In this document: positions 1-11,084 of the stretch, in pieces
Numbering within the stretch: the first letter of the stretch is position 1
Layout: each line of letters begins with the position of its first letter
NCBI GenBank assembly: GCA_949316235.1
Contig: OX438748.1
Span: forward strand, 31,862,836-31,926,835
Reading direction: 5' to 3'
From: Oegoconia quadripuncta
Lineage: Eukaryota; Arthropoda; Insecta; Lepidoptera; Autostichidae
Length of the DNA stretch: 64,000 nucleotides
Notes under the pieces: model-generated
Told to the model about the DNA's origin: nothing
The model's database searches: none
What the model saw: only the letters and a program-made list of their open reading frames with translations
Made by a program: the position numbers and the translations under genes

Positions 1-551
1 GTGCTGGGCTCCTGGTACTGTAAATCTCCGTTACATCGTAGACTCGACTGTGCGCACCGCGGGTACTGATTTATAGTGACGTGTCGTTCGTAAAATCGCA
101 GTCCTCTTCTCACACTATCTGGGGACTAGATTGTTGAATCACTCGAAACTATTCACAATCACAAAAGAATGTTTTTTAAAAACATATTTTTATTTAAAAC
201 TTTTTGGTTAGCACGCGATGAACTAGCGGTAGTATGCGACCCTATTAATTGTTCTAGAAAAAACATCAAGCGGGTTAGGCTACAGGATGGGTCGAAGGAC
301 GGCCATACATCCAAAAAACATTATCCCTCTTCTTATGCAGTTAACAAGTAGAGGGATAACAATAAATTGAAAATTAACTAAACCCCAAAAAACAGTGACA
401 TCACCTAATCACTGTGTTTATAAGCCAAATATCTTCAAAATGGCTTAACCGATATTCATCAAAATCTGTCCCCTCATTTGGTATTTAATATAATAAGTAA
501 ATAAATTATTTATTTATTTTCTCCCACGGTTTGTTACAATTTTTCTTCATA
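1..551. other. gene-free stretch, nothing recognised
   Basis: No coding region, splice-flanked exon or familiar repeat is seen here. The first 150 bases are less AT-rich than what follows, and the rest is AT-rich intergenic or intronic sequence. A 60-codon ORF at 169-351 has no recognisable motif and is treated as chance. Confidence 0.4.
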
Positions 552-1702
552 TTATACCGGATGAGTTTTTTTATCATAAGGAAAAAATAGGGCATATACA
601 GGGCGTCCCAAAGTTATGGGACATGAAGGGGAAGTACCTTAAATATCGTAGATAGTGAATTTTGCTCAAAGAAGACTTTATGTTATTTTTAAAAGTTAGT
701 AATTCTGCATTCATAGATTTTCTAAAAATTATTTGCTTCGGCTGGGAATCGAACCGACTCAAATGTGAAAAAAAAAACACCCTACTTTTATGATGCCAAT
801 CGAAAGAATAGCTAAAAAATAATAACTCTGCCTAAGTAACATAGTATTTTAAAAGAAAGGAACAACGTGAAATTAATCATTTTAATCAAATAAAAAACAT
901 ACATGAAACTGCCGTAGTCAATTAAGTAGGTATTTTTTTGTAAATTAATTAATTAAATGCTCAAAATGTGATCCCTCTTGTTATCATTTCATCTACACGT
1001 GCACTTATAATAAGGAAAACTATGTTAGTACCTATTTTATGAAGTGGGTACTTATTTACGAATAATCAATGCTATCTTTGGAATGATAATATCGCTACTT
1101 TTCGAACGTCGTCGGCAATAAATAACTTTCTTGAAATTTGACTCAATCATTTTATGTTGTTCCTTTCTTTTAAAATACTATGTTACTTAGGCAGAGTTAT
1201 TATTTTTTAGCTATTCTTTCGATTGGCATCATAAAAGTAGGGTGTTTTTTTTTTCACATTTAAGTCGGTTCGATTCCCAGCCGAAGCAAGTAATTTTTAG
1301 AAAATCTATGAATGCAGAATTACTAACTTTTAAAAATAACATAAAGTCTTCTTTGAGCAAAATTCACTATCTACAATATTTAAGGTACTTCCCCTTCATG
1401 TCCCATAACTTTGGGACGCCCTGTATAAGGCAAGTGAAATAGAAGGTATTGTCATAGATAGTTATTTATTTTTTTCAAAGCTAAGCTTTAATTGTGTCAT
1501 TTGACGGTCCCGTTTGTAGCCTATTTCATATAATTACATACTTAAATTAAACAAATAAAGAAAACTTGGAGGAAATATGAGTTACAAATAATTCTCGCAT
1601 GGTCTGAAAAAAAAACTACCTAAGTATGTCAATAACTTCTATTTCACTTATCTAATATGCCCTATTTTTTTCCTTACGGTAAAAAAACTCATCCGGTATA
1701 TA
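552..1702. mobile_element. TIR element (family O), interrupted by a foldback MITE
   Basis: The two ends are inverted copies of one sequence: TACCGGATGAG followed by a T-run at about 554-575, and its complement at about 1679-1700. Inside the ends both arms continue with a motif containing ATAGGGCATAT and AAGTGAAATAGAAG. A second, oppositely oriented copy lies at about 2865-3362, and its junction ATAGGGCATATTAGGTAAG shows the uninterrupted state of this copy. No protein is encoded, so it is a non-autonomous DNA element whose superfamily I cannot assign. Confidence 0.65.
599..1423. mobile_element. 825-bp foldback MITE with ~270-bp inverted arms
   Basis: The element begins CAGGGCGTCCCAAAGTTATG and ends with the exact complement. 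Arms at about 599-865 and 1155-1423 are near-identical inverted copies, so the two similar ORFs that appear on opposite strands are only the two arms. TATA flanks both ends (595-598, 1424-1427), consistent with a TA or TATA target duplication. The CAGGG ends and TA target suggest a Tc1/mariner-related non-autonomous element. It sits inside another TIR element. Confidence 0.8.
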
Positions 1703-2130
1703 TGGGAGACCGGAGACCAGGACTAAGTAAACCCTGTGTTTTGGGACACAACACCCCATCTTTGTTGAGATGGTATGCATCATCAAATGCAACGAAATAT
1801 GAAAAAAACTGCATTCAAATCCAACCACGCATTGCTGAGACACATCTGGACAAATACTGGACATACACTCACACAACGCCGTCAAACGCATAACATCCGT
1901 CGTTTTGCATCGGGGGTTATAAAAATATATGTATGGGTGGAGTAGTACTATTACAATTTTTCCTCGTCCTATAGAGTTAAAGAGCACTATCTTGGAGGTC
2001 TCACGTCAAGTCAATTAATCCGTTATTTATAATATTTAAATTTTACTTTTCATCTTGCTGTACAGGTTATAAGTTTGTTATAGGAATTTTTGTATGATGT
2101 GTATAGTTTATGTATATATTATGTATAATA

Positions 2131-2136
<6 letters not shown>

Positions 2137-2196
<60 letters not shown>

Positions 2197-2224
2197 ATGT
2201 TGTATGTATGTATGTATGTGTGTA
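2137..2224. repeat. (TA)n and (TGTA)n microsatellite
   Basis: About 50 bases of alternating TA are followed by TGTATGTATG repeats. The overlapping 106-codon ORF is an artefact of this simple sequence. Confidence 0.9.
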
Positions 2225-2334
2225 TTTATGTTGGGTAATTTTTCGTTTAATGTATTATTTTGGTTTTATTCTTTTATATGATATTTTTAACATTTTTTGT
2301 TTCTTCTGTTTCGTGTACACTTTATGTCTACCTT

Positions 2335-2485
2335 TTATATCAAATTTCGTTCTCACGGGTTTGCTGGAAGAGATCTCTTATAGAGATAAGTTCGCCCTTT
2401 GTCCATTTTTCTAAAATATTTGTTAATGACCATTTCTTTGTATGTGTGTACAATAAAGTGTTAAAATAAAATAAAATAAATTAAA
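2335..2485 (+). mobile_element. LINE 3' end fragment
   Basis: The segment has a GCTGGAAGAGATC..TAGAGATAAG motif, then GTACAATAAAGTG and a short A-rich repeated tail (AAATAAAAT). The same order recurs at 38160-38285 (GGAAGAGATCGC..GTGATAAGGC, then GTACAATAAAGTG). This is the pattern of a 5'-truncated non-LTR retrotransposon copy retaining only its 3' untranslated end. Confidence 0.6.
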
Positions 2486-2864
2486 TTGATTATTGTTTTG
2501 TTCTGTGCCTAAACCACGCTACCGTCTCAACCATCACTAATTTCAGACGTAGCCGGAGTTCGAAAATATTTTAAAAATATATAGTTTATGATCATGAATC
2601 GTTTCGAACGTTTCAAAAATTTTACTCCGTTAACACTCGTATATCTGGAAGCTGAGTTGGATACTCCGAGGATTGTTTCGTTTGTGGTTTATTTTGTGTT
2701 GTCAAAATGGCGCAGACTGCGGGAAGTGTACAAAGTGAAATGAAAAGACCAAAAGAGGTAACACTTCTCCAATTTCATTCAAATTTGTGTACGGAAATTT
2801 AGTGAGCTAGCTCACTATTTATTAGATTTACATACTTAATAAATAACTTTCCTGTAAAGGTAAA

Positions 2865-3362
2865 CTTTTTTTACCACAAGGAAAAAGATAGGGCATATTA
2901 GGTAAGTGAAATAGAAGTTATTGGCATAGGTAGTTTTTTTTTTTTTTTTTTAAAACCTCTGGCAGGTGCGTGGGTCGGTTTCTGGAGCGGTGAGTCCCAC
3001 ATATCCTCGCCGCTGACCCCCGTCAGCGGCGGGTCGAACGCGTAAATGTGTTTTCCCCCCGTCAAAAAAAAAAAAAAAAAGGTGCGTGGGTCGTCATTGA
3101 TATGCGACTGGCGGGATTCCTATCACGCGAAATTTATTAGGAACACATATTTTCGACAATTTTTTTTTTAAATTATTTAATTTAATGATGTAATTATGTG
3201 GAATAGGCTACAAACGCGACCGTCAAATGACACAACGTTTTGTTATATTATATGGTTTTGAAGAAAAAAAAATTTAACTAGGTACCTATACCAATACCTT
3301 CTATTTCACTTACCTAATATGCCCTATTTTTTTCTTTCAGTAAAATAACACATCCGGTATGT
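2865..3362 (-). mobile_element. second copy of TIR element family O
   Basis: The left side (about 2867-2935) and right side (about 3285-3360) repeat, as inverted copies, the motif AATAGGGCATAT..AAGTGAAATAGAAG seen at 552-1702. The internal GGCTACAAACGCGACCGTCAA at 3209-3229 is the complement of the internal part of the first copy, so the copies are in opposite orientation. A poly(A) retroinsertion lies within it. Confidence 0.6.
2965..3093 (+). mobile_element. poly(A)-tailed retroinsertion with perfect 13-bp target duplication
   Basis: GGTGCGTGGGTCG occurs at 2965-2977 and again at 3081-3093. The roughly 100-bp insert between them ends in 17 A residues. A perfect long target duplication plus a poly(A) tail marks insertion by target-primed reverse transcription. 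The insert is GC-rich and contains a small palindrome (CGCCGCTGACCCCCGTCAGCGGCG). It is probably the 3' end of a 5'-truncated LINE, or a short SINE. Confidence 0.75.
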
Positions 3363-3405
3363 ACCAGATTGAAGGTTGTAGAAGGTTGTAGTAGAGTAGT
3401 TGTAG

Positions 3406-3485
3406 ATATGCCCCTAGCGGGATTCGAACCCGCGATCTTTTGGTGTAGCAGTCAGAGTTTCTAATCACTACACCAAACAAGTCGT
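3406..3485 (-). mobile_element. tRNA-derived SINE family S2, 5' fragment
   Basis: Read on the - strand it has TTTGGTGTAGTGATTAG (A-box region) and GGGTTCGAATCCCGC (B box), then GCTAGGGGCATAT. Many fuller copies occur in the window, for example at 49040-49318. Only the tRNA-related head is present here. Confidence 0.75.
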
Positions 3486-3577
3486 TTATTTATTTATCTT
3501 TATTATATTGATATATCAATTATTTATTTAATCTATACACTCTCTACCCAGCATCGCCTGAGACCGCATTTACTCAC

Positions 3578-3714
3578 GCGATCACCGCAGCGGCTGCATC
3601 CCTGTATATAGCGCGAGCCTGCCGCGACGGCCGCCTCTCCAGCTGTGGGTGCAGCCGTTCCCACCGCCCGAAGAACCTCCACTCGGACTGGGTATGGGCT
3701 GGGTGCGGCGTCGA
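3578..3714 (-). CDS. candidate orphan coding exon, GC-rich, unidentified
   Basis: On the - strand, a 137-base stretch is open in one frame (45 codons plus 2 bases). It is preceded by an acceptor ending TATTCCAAG (complement of 3715 onward) and followed by the strong donor GTGAGTAA (complement of 3570-3577). It is far more GC-rich than its AT-rich surroundings. The translation begins STPHPAHTQSEWRFFGRWER and is rich in Arg and Ala. I do not recognise the family. It could be an exon of a host gene on the opposite strand from Wnt5, or part of a decayed retroelement. No partner exon was found. Confidence 0.35.
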
Positions 3715-4250
3715 CTTGGAATATGGATACAGGTGAGGTTGATTATTATTAACACTAATATGCGAGTACTTTATGCACTATAGTCCAGTAAGGATACACG
3801 TTTAACTTCCTATAATCTTAAAGGCCGTGATTTTTGAACACGCGTAGAGTGCCTGCCAGTGATAGAATTACAAAAAATTCGAACAAATCGGTAGCTTGCT
3901 TTAGATATAATATATAGATTAGTATACTAATAAAACATAGATTAGGTGATTAAAATTACCCTGGGAATTTCATCGCGTCGGAGAATATGCTTAGAGAACC
4001 CTTGTAACTATTTTCAAAAAAAAATCCGATCAATAACTTCTTTACATTTATGCAAAATTTCACCGAGGGCAAATATCACGACTCAATAAACTATTTCTAG
4101 AAAATGTAAAGTGGCCATTGATTATTTTTTTTTAGAAAAATTGTTTTAGGAGTTGTTAGCATCTTCTACAAAACGCAATGAAGTTCACAGTGGTAACTTT
4201 AATTCAATATTGTAGGTTTCATAACTAATTACCTATACTATACCTAAAGT

Positions 4251-5352
4251 CGACCGATTGGTGTAGTGGATAGTGACCCTATCAGCGAAACCAACGGTTG
4301 CGGGTTCGAATCCCGCGAGGGGTAACTATTTGTGTGATGAATACGAACATTTATTCCCGAATCTTGGATGTTTATATAAATATTTATGTATGTTTATCCG
4401 TTATCTAGTATACATAGCACAAGCTTTGCTTAGTTTGGGACTAGATGATTGGTGTAAGTGTCCGAAATAATAGGTCTTTACCTATGAAATTGCCGTTCTG
4501 CAGTACTGGCCATTTCAAATCAAAATAATTTTTGTTTGGCTAAGAATTCTAATTTCAAATTAATTTTATTTTAAAAACATGGAATTCTTTTTCCAAAAGT
4601 AGTCATTTGTTTATTGATGAGTGTTACATTTTCATCGCATTTCAATCTTTTTCGTCATCATGGATACGTTAAAAATTCGAGTAATTATGGAATATGAGTA
4701 CCGTCGTGGCAGCAACGCGGCACAAGCTGCACGAAACATCAACGACGTTTACGGAGCTAACACTACAAACCAACGCACCACCTGTTATTGGTTTGCTCGC
4801 TTCCGTCCTGGGAATTTCGACCTGAAAAATGAACCTCGCGGTCATCCGAAGACTTTTCGTCGACAATGACGAATTAAAGGCGATTGTGGAAGCTGATGAT
4901 ACACAATCTACGGCTGAATTAGCAGCAGCTTTCGACGTTAGCGTCAAAACAATATTGGTCCGTTTGCGTCAAATTGGCAAGGTAAAAAAGCTTGACAAAT
5001 GGGTGCCCCACGGACTCAATGATCGCCAGCGCGAAGTACGCGTCGAGACGTGCCTTGCACTGCTCAACAGACACACAAATGAAGGACTTTTGAACCGCAT
5101 GAAAAAAATTCAATACCCGAGAGACAGTACAAAATGCCTTTGAAGAATTTGTTGCGTCCCGTTCAGCTGATTTCTTTAAGAAGGGCATTAATAAACTGCC
5201 ACTCCGTTGGCAAAGATGCATTGATTGAATGGGTGATTACTTCGATTAATACAAATAAAAAATACATGAAAAAAATTCGTTTAAATTTTTTCATACAAAA
5301 CGGCAATTTCATAGGTAAAGACCTAATATTTCTTCTTTCTTATTTTTTTTTC
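4251..5352 (+). mobile_element. tRNA-derived SINE family S1, split by a mariner copy
   Basis: The head GACCGATTGGTGTAGTGGAT and the B box GGGTTCGAATCCCGC are intact, followed by the body ending TTGGTGTAAGTGTCCGAAA at 4450-4468. The mariner derivative inserted just after this point, and the short T-rich tail lies beyond it at about 5326-5352. CTAAAG on both outer sides is a likely SINE target duplication. Other copies of this family are at 9263, 35311 and 42366. Confidence 0.75.
4473..5323 (+). pseudogene. dead mariner element, internally deleted transposase
   Basis: The 851-bp element has TIRs beginning GGTCTTTACCTATGAAATTG at both ends and is flanked by TA (4471-4472, 5324-5325). The N-terminal helix-turn-helix part of a mariner transposase is read from about 4660, shifts frame near 4865, and continues past a WVPHGLN motif (the WVPHEL-type linker) to about 5090. 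The frame then jumps to the C-terminal end with FFKKGINKLPLRWQ at about 5180-5215. The catalytic DDD region is missing, so it cannot make active transposase, although its ends could be mobilised in trans. Confidence 0.85.
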
Positions 5353-5400
5353 TAAAGCAAGCTACAGAGTTGTTAGAAAACATTTTTATTTGATTACGCC

Positions 5401-6205
5401 TACCGCTACGACCTACGACCTACGCTATACTTATACAAAGAACAAGAACTTTAAAATATTATTTTATGGTTTTTTTTACGCATTGTGTCCTTTTGTATAT
5501 AACAAGCAGTTCTAAAAGAGCAACCCTTCAAGTTTCTTGCTTTTTTCTTCTCAGAGGCAAATTGCCTTTACAATCATTAGCTTAAAAATGTAAAAACTGT
5601 CTATATTCAGTGTGCCATGTGTAAGTAAAGATTTTTTGATTTTGAGTCTGGCCCACTAATTCCTGTCGCTTTTTAAGACGCCACTCACAAGAGCTGAAAA
5701 CGGAGATCGGATAAACTAATAGGATATCGAGGCAAACTGCCTCTTCCTTGCACCAGGTGTCGCACGAACGCTTTATCATATGCTGTGCACTTCGGATTTG
5801 TTTTTTTCCAAATTAAATATTGAAAATGACTAAATATGCTGATTTTAGATGTAAAACCAAAGTTATCTTTCAATTTCCTAGGCACAGCACACTCGTGACC
5901 AACTTTTTCTAACATATTTCGACAAAAAATATAAAATTCGCGGCGAGCGGCATTACTTCAGCGGCATAAATACGTATTATCGTTCGTAGCGCCATCTACA
6001 CAGCTTTGCGTGTAGCACCTTATAGCACAGATTACTCTATATGCTAGTGATACAACTTATTATTGATGTCATCCTAGTAACTTCGCTGGGAACATCACGT
6101 TGTTGGACAGGCGTCGAAATTATCCTCGGGCGTCGGGAAATTATCCACGATCCAGGGACCGCATTAGGAATACCCGGCAGCGGCGGCGCCCCCTTGCCAC
6201 ATTAA
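5401..6205. other. gene-free stretch
   Basis: No gene was recognised. The part 5940-6200 is more GC- and CpG-rich (for example CAGCGGCGGCGCCC at 6178-6191) but has no ORF or clear core promoter. It abuts a MITE fragment. Confidence 0.4.
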
Positions 6206-6345
6206 GGCCCGTAATAAACCGTTTTCTCAAGATTGAGAACAGTCTTCTGAATTAACGTGTTGATTAATAAACCTAACATGAGACCCGAAAAGCACATTAC
6301 TCACTCGAGAGGTGTAACGTATTAAAACTAAACTCAACCTACTCA
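6206..6345. mobile_element. PIF/Harbinger-like MITE fragment
   Basis: It begins GGCCCGTAATAAAC directly after TAA, matching the GGCCCGTATTAATAAA ends of the complete element at 45529-45822. The inner part also matches, including TTCTCAAGATTGAGAA and GTTGATTAATAAACCTAAC. The far end is not recognisable, so the copy is truncated. Confidence 0.6.
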
Positions 6346-6543
6346 TGTTGATTTGTATAATTGCAGCCTACTTTCTGCAAAGCTTTGTGTATCAGATGTT
6401 TCTCTCAACAACAAATTGTGTGTATTATTTAAGTAGTGGATAACTATTTTGGCTGTATGAGAAGTAACTATTTGTTGTAAATTAATGTGATTTTAGCTGT
6501 TGTTATCCCAAATAAAATAATAATAAAAAAACCACAGATTACT

Positions 6544-6635
6544 TAACACGTTTCGGGACACATCACGCCTCTAGGCGTACGAGTAATAAGAATAAAACTT
6601 CTATAGAGTCTGGTGATGTATCCCGGAACGTGTTA
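6544..6635. repeat. 92-bp imperfect hairpin
   Basis: TAACACGTTTCGGGACACATCAC at the left is the imperfect complement of GTGATGTATCCCGGAACGTGTTA at the right. It is likely a miniature inverted-repeat element, with no coding content. Confidence 0.6.
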
Positions 6636-6639
6636 ATAG

Positions 6640-9055
6640 TTACTACTCAATGCCCAAGATATATTTAAATCATAATTGAGAAATCGTAGAAAAATAAATT
6701 TGGAGAAAATATTCCGTGACTTATGAAACTATTACGACTATAAAAGCTATTGTTACGATTTTTTATGGACGAGACACTATCGATAAACTAAAGGTAACCA
6801 AAAACCCAATTTCTATAGATATTGGGTATGATCAAAATTCTCTGTAGCTAGCTATCTTTTTTTAGTAGATTAAAAAAATCAAAAACCAGACTGTATAAAA
6901 AAACAGAAAAGAAAAAACAACTCCAGAACTCTTGACTTCTGTTATACAATATTATTTTGAAGTCTGGCAACAGTAAGTACACTATGTGAAAGAAATAGTT
7001 TCTAGATCATTATCCACATGATAAATAAATTGTAATGCGGACCATAGCGACCATGGCAGTTGGGACCTATTAAAAATATAGACCTGCTCAATTCTTCCCA
7101 ACAATTGAAAGAATTCTGAAATGTGTCTTGTAATTTTTCTTCGAAAAGACCGAAATAGATTTTTTAACTTAACATTTTGTCGTTTTTCGGCTCTTTAGCC
7201 ACAGATTAGATAATATTTACTACCTAACGGCACCTTGAGCGGTAATATCCATGTCTTACCCTAAGCCGGCACTGTACCTTTCGTTGCGATCTAGACTTCA
7301 TACGTTTATATTCTCCTAGTACCAACACGTGGCAGTACACGTGGTTACTGAATAGGGGTGGGGAACTGGGGACGACACGTTCTTTAAATTTATTCAAAGT
7401 TTCGCAATCAGTTTTATGCTCCAATAAAATTCATAGTAACTAATATTAAAAAAAATATGAACATATGAGATACGTATAATGAATGTGCAAATATTTCATT
7501 TTTTATTCTATTTGTCGAAGGATTAAAAAAATATGCAGCAATATCGATTCTATTTTATCAGATACGCTAGATTTTTTCAAAACGAACTGGAAATACACAG
7601 ATACCGGTAAATTGTTAAAATGCATTTATCCGGATGATGATTCATAACATCTTAATATCTTTATTGTACACAAAATTATTACAGAAATATGCATTATATA
7701 TAAAATGTACAAAGGCGAGCTTAACTCCGATAGAGTTTTCTACCAGCAAACCTTAGAGATACATAGTGTTTATTAGATTGGGCAGAAAATTGTGTACACA
7801 ACAATTGAAAAATACTTTATAAAAAACATAAGATAAAAAAATATTATATATATAAATAAATATAACACATAACCTATCCATAGTACGAAGTATAACCAAG
7901 TATATACATTTGCAATACTCATATTATGATAAATAATTAAATAATTACTATAATACTGAGGAGAAATCATAAAGACAAAGTACTCTTACTCTTTTCTTGA
8001 AAATTTCTAACGATGGACGCGGTAGTGCCTGTACCTTTAGCACAAAAAAACTTTAGCCTAATTTTTAATTTTGTAAAGAAGAAAAAAGGTGAATTTTAAG
8101 CATATATGTCCGAAATATCTTATTTCATTTATTATTTTAACGTTCAAACTAATGAGTTTGAACAAAATAAAGATGAACGAAAATGTTCATTCATCTTTCT
8201 TTTACAAATACTTAACCCTAAGCTTCTATGGAGGAAGTGAGAATTGCAAACATTACACTTTCATAAGATGATGTTAGATGGCGCTGATATTTCCGAAACC
8301 ACAGAATACATACTATACATAATAGTACAGGTACCGAAATACACGCACTGGGACATGTTCCGTGCTGGAACACTGGGATAAGTTACCGTAATCAGTGCAA
8401 GAGCGGGGCAGACCAACCATATTTTGTCCTCTTTCCTCTAATGTACATAATATATAGAAAGAAGAGCACAGTCAGACTTGCATGAAACAAAAATTTATAT
8501 GCCCCCTTCCTCTGAATGTAACTGTTGCCCCTAGCAACGTCCATGACGCCTTCAAATTTATGTTTTCCTAGTATCTTTGGAAAGAAAGTGTGACTCACGT
8601 TTCGATTGTCCATGAAACGCAGTCGCAGATGTGGCCACGTTTTGTTATAGCTGTGTGCCCTTTCCTTCTCCTTCTCTTATAGGTACGCAATGGTGTCCTC
8701 ACCATCACGATAAGCATAACTTTTTGAGATATACCTTACCTTTTTTTTATGTCAAATTGGCTACCCCTATTTTCAGAATATTAAGTCAATATACCTACCT
8801 ATTCCGCTAGGTTAATTAATCTAAATGATAAACAATTTAAAAATCATGAACAAAAAAGGGTTATTACAAAAAAACGCTTGGTTATTCGTGTGGTATTTGT
8901 AAAAATTATTTAATTTTGTTCGCTCAATTGTTCTAAATTTGAAATTAAGAAACAACAATGGAAAACTCGTTTAAATTATGGCGGATTCAAAGAAAAGTTA
9001 GCATTGTGAAAATTAGATTTTGTAAATATTACTTCATTGGAAGTGCTGTGTGGTT
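6640..9055. other. gene-free AT-rich stretch
   Basis: There is no supported coding exon. The only structured item is one copy of the dispersed motif described at 8546-8580. Longer ORFs (for example 7773-7970 and 8392-8613 on the - strand) are low-complexity or motif-free. Confidence 0.4.
8546..8580 (+). repeat. dispersed motif D, copy 1
   Basis: The sequence reads CGCCTTCAAATTTATG..TTTCCTAGTATCTTTGGAAA. It is one of ten same-strand copies between 8.5 and 16.1 kb, preceded like several others by a CTAGCAACG/CATGACG segment. Confidence 0.65.
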
Positions 9056-9064
9056 TCGGTACTC

Positions 9065-9240
9065 AAATAGAATAGAACCAACCAGGCTCTTCCCGTGGGT
9101 GTAGTAAAAGGCGACTATGGGACTTTCCACCAAAGACTTCTTAAGGATTTGCACATCTCAATGTGTGTGCATTTCTGTATATTTCATTTGGTGAACGGTG
9201 GATGTTGTTTCAATCATTAACCTCATTTCATTAAATGTTT
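9065..9240 (+). repeat. dispersed repeat R5
   Basis: It contains AATAGAACCAACC, GTAAAAGGCGACTATGGGAC and TTTCCACCA, then GGTGAACGGTGGATGTTGTT and ATCATTAA. The same blocks occur in reverse complement at 48295-48510. This is probably a SINE or LINE 3' end. A SINE S1 copy follows directly. Confidence 0.55.
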
Positions 9241-9262
9241 GGAACACCCAAACACTATTACC

Positions 9263-9508
9263 GACGACCGATTGGTGTAGTGAATAGTGACCATGTCAGC
9301 GAAACCAACGGTTGCGGATTCGAATCTCGCGACGGGTAAATGTTTGTGTGATGAATATGAACATTTATTCCTTTTATTTATTGTGTATATAAATATTTAT
9401 GTATCTTTATCCATTATCTAGTATCCATAATACAAGCTTTGCTTAGTTTGGGACTAGATGATTGGTGTAAGTGTCCGAAATATTTATTTATTTATTATTT
9501 ATTGTTTA
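9263..9508 (+). mobile_element. tRNA-derived SINE family S1
   Basis: It has the GACCGATTGGTGTAGTGAAT head, B box GGATTCGAATCTCGC, body with CAAGCTTTGCTTAGTTTGGG, and a TATTTATTTA tail. The copy is nearly full length. Confidence 0.8.
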
Positions 9509-9839
9509 CTGTTAGAACAAAGGCAGATTATCAACATCGCATTATGTGATTAATAATTAAGTAACTTTCTTCGTTGTGCAACAATCTACTATTATTTGCC
9601 CTCTAGCGCAAAATTTTCTTACCTTCATGTATCAAAGTTTGCTGCACGGTTGCCAGACTTACTCATAAAAATTTATGTCTTTGGTAATTTTTTGCAAATC
9701 TACGAATTGTTATATATTTTCCGAAAGTCGAAAGATCAATACAGCAAAATATCTCGACTTTCCATCGACGTCTCCTCGGATAACCCAAGACTGATAGACA
9801 CTTACCTGGCTCAGAATGAGGATAGATATCCAGCGAGGT

Positions 9840-10062
9840 AATGCAGCGAGCAGTTTGGGCATGATTCCACACGGGCCGAAGCTGTAACAACCTGACTGAA
9901 AAACAGGTATTCCCGAACGAGTACGACATTGGAACCTTCAAGAAACGAGCCTACACCTTCCTCAAAGGCCGGCAACGCATCTGTGACCCTTTTGGTGTTG
10001 CGGGTGTCCATGGGCGGCGGTGATTGCTTTCCATTTGCCGCCCTCTCATATAAAAAAAAAAG
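9840..10062 (+). mobile_element. LINE 3' end with reverse-transcriptase C-terminus
   Basis: A + frame around 9908-10020 reads FPNEYDIGTFKKRAYTFLKG and continues RQRICDPFG, the typical C-terminal tail of a CR1/Jockey-type LINE ORF2. It is followed by GGGCGGCGGTGATTGC and a CCCTCTCATATAAAAAA tail. The same tail recurs at 19258-19335 and 34590-34722. The copy is strongly 5'-truncated. Confidence 0.75.
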
Positions 10063-10323
10063 CTATTTTGCTGAGGCTCCAACCTTAGCTTATACACCAA
10101 CGTTAGAAAATTTAACTATAATTAATTAATGATCATGTAGTATAATTTTTTTAAGTGGATGAATAAATATATTTTTATTTATTTATTTTAATCTTCTAAA
10201 CTAAATTATGAGTAACACAAGGTCTTTCCATAGTTTTAAATTGACAATATGAAAGTGACAGCATGACATTTAAGGAGCTCTTTAACCTTTTGTGTAATAA
10301 AGTTTAAAGCAAATGATATGGAT

Positions 10324-10490
10324 CATGAGTTATGGATGTTTTCATTTATAATAAGTATTTATTTACAAATAAAAATGTATTTATGTAGTATATCAACCAT
10401 CTGGTATCCACAACACAAGCTTATAGTTGCTTATTGTGGAACTAGATGGCGCTGTGTGTATGTGTAAGGATATTTTTATTTATTATTATA
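10324..10490 (+). mobile_element. SINE family S2, 5'-truncated
   Basis: The body GAGTTATGGATGTTTTCATT through GGAACTAGATGGCGCTGTGT and the TATTTTTATTTATTATT tail match the full copy at 49040-49318. The tRNA-like head is absent. Confidence 0.75.
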
Positions 10491-10694
10491 TTAATATGTA
10501 GATGATTAGTTTACAGAACTGCAGCTAATCCTCTAAAAACGTATCTGACGCTGACTACGCCCATGCCATATAACAAATGAATCCATAACTAATTTATACT
10601 TTTTACAAAAATACAAGTGCGTTGTGTACAATGTTACTTATAAAATGTAATGACCAGTGAAATTTTTTATCTATTATGGAATCTTTGTTATCCA

Positions 10695-10832
10695 CGACAC
10701 AGATCCCAAATGTGTTGGGGTTTCCGGGTCAGTACGCTTCCACCCTTCGACCTCATCTTCACTTAACATCAGGTGTGATTGAGGTCAAGTACCAACCCGT
10801 TGTGCATAAAAAAAAAAAAAAAAAAAAAAAAA
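10695..10832 (+). mobile_element. SINE family S3, 3' part
   Basis: It reads GTTGGGGTTTCCGGGTCAGT, then CTCATCTTCACTTAACATCA and AACCCGTTGTGCATAAAAAA. This matches the 3' half of the full copy at 11085-11406. It ends in a 24-base A-run. Confidence 0.75.
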
Positions 10833-11084
10833 GACCGAGCCTAGTGTGGATGTTACAGCAAATGTATAATCACTTTTTGGTAAATTTCTTATCTATCTAT
10901 CTATGTATACCGAAGGGTTTCTACTGATATATTACATACGTTATGGCGAGAATACGAAAATTAAGGTTTCATACGTCATTTACCTGTCTATTACCAGTAG
11001 ATATGATATCGCATGGAGCGAAAATTGTCCCCGAATATATTGGTTTTCCTTGAAAACGTTATACGTCTTCAAGTGATGCTTTAA

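Larger units (their letters stand above)
3777..5400 (+). mobile_element. TIR element family A, copy 1, with nested insertions
   Basis: It starts TATAGTCCAGTAAGGATACA, the complement of the sequence that ends copies at about 15600 and 58395. The two inner arms (3830-4240) form a partial inverted repeat that includes CAATGAAGTTCACAGTGG. The element is broken at about 4250 by a SINE, which is itself broken by a mariner derivative. It resumes at about 5353 with TCTAAAGCAAGCTAC, matching the uninterrupted sequence at 15480-15495. No protein is encoded. Confidence 0.65.

Noticed and set aside
574..1442. Two nearly identical ORFs on opposite strands, looking like a duplicated gene
   Set aside because: They are the two inverted arms of one foldback MITE; the shared peptide is an accident of the repeat.
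2094..2414. 106-codon hydrophobic ORF
   Set aside because: It is driven by a (TA)n/(TGTA)n microsatellite and a LINE tail.
4251..4330. tRNA gene (A and B boxes), and similar hits at 9263, 35311, 42560, 49040, 56425
   Set aside because: All are heads of recurrent SINEs with non-tRNA bodies and A/T-rich tails, and no complete cloverleaf was seen.
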